Assembly: GCF_028462125.1 (NCBI RefSeq)
Contig: NZ_CP115468.1
Span: 2,659,559-2,723,558, forward strand
From: Leptospira sp. GIMC2001
GTDB taxonomy: Bacteria > Spirochaetota > Leptospiria > Leptospirales > Leptospiraceae
Reading direction: 5' to 3'
Length of the DNA stretch: 64,000 nt
A program made the translations under genes and the position numbers. Below the pieces are notes generated by a model. That model saw only the letters and a list, made by a program, of their open reading frames with translations, did not search any database and was not told the DNA's origin. Every line of letters begins with the position of its first letter. Position 1 is the stretch's first letter. Positions 58,635-64,000 of the stretch are shown one piece after another.

Positions 58635-59532
58635 CAGAGTGTAAGAGATTCCGTTTAGATACAAATACTGATTCATTTCTATTTGCAAAAAACTCATCCA
58701 ATCGATTGAGCAAAGTAGAAAAATTCATTGCATCTTTCCAATCAGATTCAAGCGGATCAGATAACCAGTCGAGTCTTGGATCTAAAATATACTTAGAACC
58801 AAAGCTATGCATAGACTTTAGTTCTCGAAAGAATATATACTTGGATCTTAAATGAACTTCGTTAACACATGCAGGGACACTGCTTGAATCTTCATAAAAT
58901 TTATAATCGTTGTTAGGATAGAACAAGATTCCTTGCACTAATATATAAGGATGAAAATACTGATTAGAGGAACCCAAAATCGGATCTAGATATTTTTTGG
59001 CCTCGGGATTTCTTGTGAGTATCGATTGTTTTGTAAGCTTTTTTAATTTGAGATCTAGGCGATCATTGAAGCTTGGTCCAACGTAGGAGGAAGCAAGAAT
59101 TTCTCTGTGCAATCTTAAGTAAAACTTGATCGCCACTTCAAGATGTATGTACTGATTGGATTTTATATGGTACAATAAAAAGTCAAATTCACCGAGGGTT
59201 TCTGAATCATTCGATCGAACAGGAATTCCCCTTCCCAATAGATCCCAGTTTTCTGATTCTTGGAAAAGAAATTCCCAAAGAGTCTCATAGTAACGACCTA
59301 AACGCTTGGTCTTACGTTCTTCGAAAAATTTCAAAACGGCTTTTGAATTAGAAAGAATTGAATCTAAATTGCTGAATATTTCACTTCGCAACTCTTGGAA
59401 TAGAAAATCTGTATTCTGAAAGAGTAGGATATCTGATGGAAAATATTGATTAGATATGAGTGAAGGAGAGTCCAGGATCCAAACTAGATCCTGGCGAAGT
59501 TTTCTTATTCTAGAATCATCTTCCTTCGACAT
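58585..59532 (-). CDS. DUF1853-family protein
   Basis: A 315-residue soluble protein matching DUF1853: the N-terminal RQDLVWILDSPSLI, then FLLYHIKSNQYIHLEVAIKF, YVGPSFNDRLDLKLKKLTKQ and DPRLDWLSDP. The conserved Glu-Val-Ala-x-Lys and Gly-Pro-x(3)-Asp-Arg motifs resemble PD-(D/E)xK nuclease cores, but the function of the family is not known to me. It overlaps the 3' end of mtnA and starts inside the last codons of the lipid methyltransferase gene (17 bases), so it is probably co-transcribed with it. Confidence 0.82.
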   Translation of the reverse strand: MSKEDDSRIRKLRQDLVWILDSPSLISNQYFPSDILLFQNTDFLFQELRSEIFSNLDSILSNSKAVLKFFEERKTKRLGRYYETLWEFLFQESENWDLLGRGIPVRSNDSETLGEFDFLLYHIKSNQYIHLEVAIKFYLRLHREILASSYVGPSFNDRLDLKLKKLTKQSILTRNPEAKKYLDPILGSSNQYFHPYILVQGILFYPNNDYKFYEDSSSVPACVNEVHLRSKYIFFRELKSMHSFGSKYILDPRLDWLSDPLESDWKDAMNFSTLLNRLDEFFANRNESVFVSKRNLLHSVSRFFVLPDQKSQSQL

Positions 59533-60277
59533 GAAGCCATTTGGTAGTCTTCACAATCAATCTTACAACAATATAAAAAGCCAAACCAATCAAGAAAAAT
59601 ACAATCTGTTCGATTCGCAATGCTTCAAAAAAACCAGCAGCAAATCTTCCAGTTTCATTGAAATACAAGATCGCAATATCAAACAACGTAAAAACAACAA
59701 CCAAACCAAACAATCCTGGATATTCTCGTTTTATAATATTGCGAAAAGAAAATGGTAGGCTCGCTTTTTTATAATTTTTGAAACTTGGTATGAATGCTGG
59801 AGTGGAATTCGCCCAATCCAAGTAACCTTTTGTAAATTTATTTCTTAAGAAAAATTCTTCTGCGAACATAATTCGCTCATAATATAGATAGAAAAAGAGA
59901 ACATATAAAGCTGAGAAAAAAATTGACTGCGTCAAAAAAACCGCGCCCAGATACATGAAAAAATTCCCAAGATAAAGAGGATGACGAACGGTTGAATAGA
60001 TTCCAGTCTGATTGACAACATCCGCGACTTGTTCTTTCGTATTTCTTCCTGAAGTTCTTGCTGGTGTTATTCCGATTGTTAAGCAGCGAATGAACAATCC
60101 AAATAAACTGACAATAAAGCAGCCTAGTGTATACAAAACATTCGTATCATAGTTCCCACCCCAATATTCAACAGTTGGTAAAACAGCTATTGCACTGATT
60201 AAGATAACTCCTGGAACATAAGTTCTCCAACGAAAAAGAAAATTACCTTGTTTGTCAAATTCTTCAATTAATGCCAT
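59516..60277 (-). CDS. Isoprenylcysteine methyltransferase-like membrane methyltransferase (LmtA-like)
   Basis: A 253-residue polytopic membrane protein with about six helices. GIYSTVRHPLYLGNFFMYLG and the later ERIMFAEEFFLRNKFTKGYL ... WANSTPAFIP are the SAM-binding elements of the ICMT/phospholipid methyltransferase superfamily. In Leptospira, LmtA of this family methylates the lipid A 1-phosphate, an unusual modification, and the overall size and start (MALIEEFDKQGNFLFRWRTY) suit it. Protein prenylation is not expected in bacteria, so a lipid is the likelier target. Two further C-terminal helices follow the SAM site. It is divergent from the acyltransferase gene. Confidence 0.72.
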   Translation of the reverse strand: MALIEEFDKQGNFLFRWRTYVPGVILISAIAVLPTVEYWGGNYDTNVLYTLGCFIVSLFGLFIRCLTIGITPARTSGRNTKEQVADVVNQTGIYSTVRHPLYLGNFFMYLGAVFLTQSIFFSALYVLFFYLYYERIMFAEEFFLRNKFTKGYLDWANSTPAFIPSFKNYKKASLPFSFRNIIKREYPGLFGLVVVFTLFDIAILYFNETGRFAAGFFEALRIEQIVFFLIGLAFYIVVRLIVKTTKWLHVEGR

Positions 60278-60331
60278 ATTTATTACGAAAACTTACTTGA
60301 TTTCAATCCTTGTATTTTTAAAAATCTTTCT

Positions 60332-61588
60332 ATGTCCAATAATAGTTTCATACCGCCTAAGCTCAACTACCCTTTATTATGGTTCACTGATTTTTCTTTA
60401 CCTTTTTTACTAAAAACCGTTCACAATATTGACTCCGTTGACATTTCCGAAGAGGATCGATCTGTAATCAAATCCCTTCGAAAAGAAAGACTCATCATCT
60501 TGTCAAACCACCCAACTACTCAAGAGCCGCCAGTCGTATATACTCTTGCCAATATGATGTCTAGTCGATTCCATTATATGGCTTCTCGTGAAGTCTTTGA
60601 TTGGGGATCTGGATTTGTTGGAGAATTCATTCAAAGCATCGGCGCATATTCTGTAATTGCCGGAGCAAGTGATAAAGAATCTCTCAAAGCGACAAGAGAG
60701 ATTCTATCTTCTGAAGGAGGAAAGCTCGTACTTTTTCCAGAGGGCGAACCAACAAGTGGACTCAATGATACACTCCTTCCTTTCCAACCTGGTGTTGCTC
60801 AATTGGGGTTTTGGGGATTGGAAGATTCTTTAAAAAAAGATCCTGATGCAAAACTCTATGTTCTTCCAATTTTTATAAAATACCGTATGAATCAAACAAG
60901 AGATTGGTTACAGAAAGATTTGGATCGTTCTTTATCCGTTCTTGAAAATCGAATGGGTTTAACGAAACTAGGTAAGGATATTGTTCATCGCTTTCTTTCA
61001 ATAGGTAAAAAACTTGTTGAAAAAGAAGAAAGAGAATATGGAATCGTGCCCGAAGAAGGACAAGATTTTGATTATCGATTGGGCAAATTGAGACATACCA
61101 TACTTGATAATATATCTCTTAAGATTGACTTACCTAAATTTGACCAGAAAGAAAATGCAATTCTAAAATTGAGAAAAATTTTATCCTACTTAGAGCTTTC
61201 TGCAATTGGAGTTGAATCGGTAAAGGAAAAAGGACCAAATCCAGAAGTTGCAAAATGGGCAAGAAAGGCAGCGCAAAAAGCATATGACTATATTACAATG
61301 GAGACGACTTATTTAACCTCGCATCCAACTGCAGAGCGACTCTATGAATGGTTGTATCGATATGAACAAGAAATTTTTGGCGAAACAAAAATGCGACCTC
61401 ATATTGCTAAAATAAAAGTCGCAAAACCCGTGTTATTGAATCAAGTATATGAAGATTATAAGAAAGATAAACGAGGTATGATTCAATCTCTAACAAATCA
61501 ATTCAAAGAAACCTTGGAAGAAATAATGAGCAATGAAAATAGGAAAATAGATCCTCTATTCGATGCTGATTATAAATTTCATGGCTGA
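60332..61588 (+). CDS. PlsC-like acyltransferase with HX4E motif
   Basis: A 418-residue glycerolipid acyltransferase. Block I reads LSNHPTTQEPP (His60, Glu65), where the usual H-x4-D has Glu for Asp; block III is FPEGEPTSG; block IV lies in LYVLPIFIKYR. These are the catalytic and glycerol-phosphate-binding parts. The last 230 residues form a charged helical extension (LRKILSYLELSAIGVESVKE, TSHPTAERLYEWLYRYEQEI) not seen in plain PlsC. The substrate is probably lysophosphatidate or a related lipid. The downstream GHKL gene overlaps by 8 bases. Confidence 0.8.
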   Translation: MSNNSFIPPKLNYPLLWFTDFSLPFLLKTVHNIDSVDISEEDRSVIKSLRKERLIILSNHPTTQEPPVVYTLANMMSSRFHYMASREVFDWGSGFVGEFIQSIGAYSVIAGASDKESLKATREILSSEGGKLVLFPEGEPTSGLNDTLLPFQPGVAQLGFWGLEDSLKKDPDAKLYVLPIFIKYRMNQTRDWLQKDLDRSLSVLENRMGLTKLGKDIVHRFLSIGKKLVEKEEREYGIVPEEGQDFDYRLGKLRHTILDNISLKIDLPKFDQKENAILKLRKILSYLELSAIGVESVKEKGPNPEVAKWARKAAQKAYDYITMETTYLTSHPTAERLYEWLYRYEQEIFGETKMRPHIAKIKVAKPVLLNQVYEDYKKDKRGMIQSLTNQFKETLEEIMSNENRKIDPLFDADYKFHG

Positions 61589-62198
61589 GAGAAAATTCAA
61601 ATATTTTCTCTGGAATCCAGAAACAGATGATAGGGTTTTCCAATATCTCAGTACAATTCTTAAAGATGGCGGATATCCTACTATTGTTTCCGAGATTTAT
61701 ACAATGGTTAAAGATCTAATTTTGAATGGACTAAAAGCTAATTACAAAAGGCTATTTTTTCAGGATGCGGGTTTAGACATTCATCATATAAGCGACTACG
61801 AATTGGGCGTGAGAATGTACAAAAGTAGAATCACATCGGGAAGTCTGCCTGAATTCAGTAAACTCGCAGAAACGAACGATCTATGGGTAGAGGCAAGTAT
61901 AGATTGGAGAGATGACGGACTCAAAATCATTGTTACGAACAATATGTCCATGGTCGCAGCAGAAATGCTCAAGATTCGTAGTGCACTTATGCATGCTCAA
62001 AACTACGATGATATTATGGAATACTATTTAGAAAGAGCTGATGATTCTGAAGGCGAAGGGATTGGAATCGCCTTGATCGTTATAATTATGAAGAGCTTGC
62101 AAGTGGAACTTCAGAACTTCCAAATTTTCAACGAGGGCGGATATACTATCGCCCAGATTTTTCTTCCTTGGTCTAGCCTCGATAATTCCAAGCGCTAA
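61581..62198 (+). CDS. GHKL (histidine-kinase-like) ATPase-fold protein
   Basis: A 205-residue protein from the ATG at 61581 (MAERKFKYFLWNPET); six more residues are possible upstream. EIYTMVKDLILNGLKANYKR resembles the N box, and DDSEGEGIGIALIVIIMKSL is a glycine-rich lid/G2 box of histidine-kinase-like ATPases. There is no dimerisation-phosphotransfer helix, so it may act like an anti-sigma kinase or a partner of the acyltransferase with which it is translationally coupled. No membrane segment is present. It ends 5 bases from the convergent DUF4340 gene. Confidence 0.65.
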   Translation: MAERKFKYFLWNPETDDRVFQYLSTILKDGGYPTIVSEIYTMVKDLILNGLKANYKRLFFQDAGLDIHHISDYELGVRMYKSRITSGSLPEFSKLAETNDLWVEASIDWRDDGLKIIVTNNMSMVAAEMLKIRSALMHAQNYDDIMEYYLERADDSEGEGIGIALIVIIMKSLQVELQNFQIFNEGGYTIAQIFLPWSSLDNSKR

Positions 62199-62203
62199 CT
62201 ATT

Positions 62204-63280
62204 CTACGGTGTTGGAATTTCCGCTTTAAAATCCTCTTTCGATCTATCCGTAAATTGTGACAATTGGTAAGTATCCATTGCATAATACAATGGAATTCCT
62301 GATAACTTACAAATTGTATTTTCGTCAGAATCTTTTGCGAAGCAAGTAAGTGACTTTGTAATTCTTTCAGATATTAATTGAGTATTCAAATCTTCAGAAT
62401 TCAAAACTTCGTCATCACGAACGACTCCCTTTGAATATTTAATCTCTAATTCTAAACTTGGAATGTTCTTCCAATTGGAAATTTCTTTTAAATATACTGC
62501 GCGGCTTTCCATACTTGCAAGTCGATTGACCAATTCGTTTACAAGGACAGAATTTGCAGCAATGATCTCAGGTTCTAGAAAAAACCACTCTTTATCGTTC
62601 AAACCAAGTTTATAATTTATCTTAGAATTCTTAGATAAAAGAATTTCTAATACAAATGAATTCTCTTGAGTAAGATCTGCAAAAAGTTTACGATCAACCA
62701 AATGCAGAGGATCCGATTTGTCTAAGAGATTGAGAATGTTTATGGGCATAAGGTATATATCAGAATCTGCATTTCGAATATAATTGCCTCCGCCTGTAGC
62801 AGTTTGTTGACTAATTTCGATTTGGAATTCAGTTCCTGACTCATCATACATTACAATCTTTTTATATGGTAAATCGAATCCAAACTTTGATCCATCTGAT
62901 CCAAGGTTTGTAAATTCCTTAAGCGAAAGTAGAGCTTCCATCAGAGCTGTGAATTTGGTTGAATCAACCGGAAGCTCCAATCCATCAATAAAAATTTTCC
63001 ATTCTTGCGCTTTTCTGATTTCTATTCGCGAAATGTTCTTATCTTCAATCGATTTTCCTGTATTTCCATTGGTTGAAGATGATATCGATTTGTTGTCTTG
63101 TGCTTGCGAATCTAAGATGACCAATTTCTGAATTTCTCCTTTTGGACGAATCAGATTTCTTGCATGGGAATAATCATTTGCAAACCAAGAAAATGGATCA
63201 TTGAATACAAAAGCCAACAACAAAATTACAGAATTCAGAGCTAACAGAGATTTGCCTATATTTTGATAGATTATTTGCAT
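62204..63280 (-). CDS. DUF4340-domain protein of a GldG-type ABC complex
   Basis: A 358-residue protein with one N-terminal membrane helix (KSLLALNSVILLLAFVFNDP) and a periplasmic domain of repeated units such as ISRIEIRKAQEWKIFIDGLE, KFGFDLPYKKIVMYDESG and YKLGLNDKEWFFLEPEI, typical of DUF4340. Such proteins often follow GldF/GldG-like ABC transporter genes. It begins 1 base after the upstream gene's stop, so one operon is likely. The cargo is unknown. Confidence 0.8.
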   Translation of the reverse strand: MQIIYQNIGKSLLALNSVILLLAFVFNDPFSWFANDYSHARNLIRPKGEIQKLVILDSQAQDNKSISSSTNGNTGKSIEDKNISRIEIRKAQEWKIFIDGLELPVDSTKFTALMEALLSLKEFTNLGSDGSKFGFDLPYKKIVMYDESGTEFQIEISQQTATGGGNYIRNADSDIYLMPINILNLLDKSDPLHLVDRKLFADLTQENSFVLEILLSKNSKINYKLGLNDKEWFFLEPEIIAANSVLVNELVNRLASMESRAVYLKEISNWKNIPSLELEIKYSKGVVRDDEVLNSEDLNTQLISERITKSLTCFAKDSDENTICKLSGIPLYYAMDTYQLSQFTDRSKEDFKAEIPTP

Positions 63281-63281
63281 C

Positions 63282-64000
63282 TCAGAAGTTCCTCCATTTA
63301 CCTTGGTTTCTTGATTTTAATCGAACAATTGCAAAAATTCCAATAAGGAATGGAAGCGCAAAGATATTCAAAATACTAAAAACCCATTCTTCTGATGGGC
63401 TAAAAGTTTTTAACGACTCAAAGGCTGGTTTCTTAGATCTTGCTAGAACCAAATCTTCATCACCTTGCACTATATCGATGAGATTCATAAGAAATGGAAC
63501 ATTTGCACCTTGGTACAATTCACGAAATTCTCGAAGGATCAATAAATCAGACACAAGGTAAGGGGTCCCCATGACGAAAATATTGGATTCAGTTCCTTCA
63601 TCATTTGATTCTTTAAAATCTGTTTGATTTGCAAATTGTGGCAAAGTTTTGTCTTTAAAGTATGAAATAAATTTACCTTTTAGATGAAGAGCAAGATTGT
63701 ATTCTTCGCCATCTGGTAGATTATCCATTTTTGCTACTTCCTTTTCTCCAATAAAAAGATAATCAGCTTTTCTGAATGCCGAAGCTGTAGACTTGATAAC
63801 AGGTTCTATAACAACATTTGGTTGCTTGGATGATAGCATTTCTAAACTAGAAACCCATGGTAAAAGTAAAATTTCTTGATCCCGAGTTATTGGATTGCTT
63901 GTAGAAAAATTATCAGCCTCATTGCCAACCAAAACCCAAAGAGGATAATGATATCTTCCAAAGCCACCCTGCTCTGTTTGAACAATGGGTCCCATGGGCA
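63282..64000 (-). CDS. GldG-like ABC-transporter auxiliary protein, 5' end outside the window
   Basis: The frame is open through the right edge; an internal ATG at 63995 should not be taken as the start. The visible 239 residues include VFVMGTPYLVSDLLILREF-like beta-alpha units (PNVVIEPVIKSTASAFRKAD, SNIFVMGTPYLVSDLLILRE), then YQGANVPFLMNLIDIVQGDE and a C-terminal membrane helix (ILNIFALPFLIGIFAIVRLK) with a basic tail, as in the ABC_transp_aux/GldG family. It is probably part of a membrane complex with the DUF4340 protein and permease and ATPase genes beyond the edge. Confidence 0.75.
   Translation of the reverse strand, partial: PMGPIVQTEQGGFGRYHYPLWVLVGNEADNFSTSNPITRDQEILLLPWVSSLEMLSSKQPNVVIEPVIKSTASAFRKADYLFIGEKEVAKMDNLPDGEEYNLALHLKGKFISYFKDKTLPQFANQTDFKESNDEGTESNIFVMGTPYLVSDLLILREFRELYQGANVPFLMNLIDIVQGDEDLVLARSKKPAFESLKTFSPSEEWVFSILNIFALPFLIGIFAIVRLKSRNQGKWRNF

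Overview
This window comes from the chromosome of a spirochaete of the Leptospira type. The DNA is AT-rich. Lipoprotein signal peptides end in the relaxed spirochaetal lipobox, mostly with Asn before the lipidated Cys. A phasin-related small protein, a lipid A 1-phosphate methyltransferase-like protein, a short SMC, and a tRNA-Ile/tRNA-Ala pair with no adjacent rRNA genes also fit. These assignments rest on recognising protein families and motifs by eye; no database search was run.

Layout. 1-4.0 kb: 3' part of ilvN, ilvB, a divergent TPR protein and an RRM protein. 4.1-9.4 kb: smc on the minus strand and a divergent Maf/DUF115-type protein with an unusual N-terminal repeat. 9.4-15.5 kb: a tightly overlapping minus-strand operon (tandem AAA/VWA-like protein, smpB, der, plsY, an unknown protein). 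15.6-18.1 kb: an aminotransferase, prepilin peptidase and pdxH, all overlapping, then convergent ribBA. 19.5-34.5 kb: a STAS protein and a long minus-strand series, yajQ-ftsK-lolA-rodZ-like-rimO-pgsA-trpD-yajC-(Thr/Lys-rich protein)-secD-secF-ribD-ribE, linking envelope biogenesis, protein export and riboflavin synthesis. 34.6-41.1 kb: mostly envelope accessory genes (two divergent lipoproteins, a fatty acid desaturase, msrA, a third lipoprotein, two tandem paralogous outer-membrane-type proteins), ending in a GC-rich inverted repeat with a C10 tract. 41.2-47.9 kb: an acyl-CoA dehydrogenase, a degenerate HD-GYP protein, an isolated sugar aminotransferase/formyltransferase pair, and an SRAP (YedK/HMCES) gene.

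47.6-51.2 kb: the 3' third of the SRAP gene and its downstream flank recur as a roughly 300-bp direct repeat directly in front of tRNA-Ile. The two copies bracket about 2.7 kb carrying a beta-propeller lipoprotein and a secreted protein, which looks like an inserted segment. 51.2-52.1 kb: an M23 peptidase.

52.1-56.4 kb is the most striking locus. It encodes an ECF-like sigma factor with a very long inter-domain linker, an unrecognised soluble partner, a CHAT (caspase-like) protease with an apparently intact His/Cys dyad, and a YkgJ-type Cys-cluster protein, in compact same-strand order. The arrangement suggests a protease-gated transcriptional response, loosely parallel to the CHAT/sigma pairing of type III-E CRISPR loci but with no CRISPR here. 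56.5-64 kb: a lipoprotein, a phasin-related protein with a clear terminator and a palindromic 5' site, mtnA, a DUF1853 protein, a lipid methyltransferase, a PlsC-type acyltransferase, a GHKL ATPase-like protein, and a DUF4340/GldG-like pair cut by the window edge.
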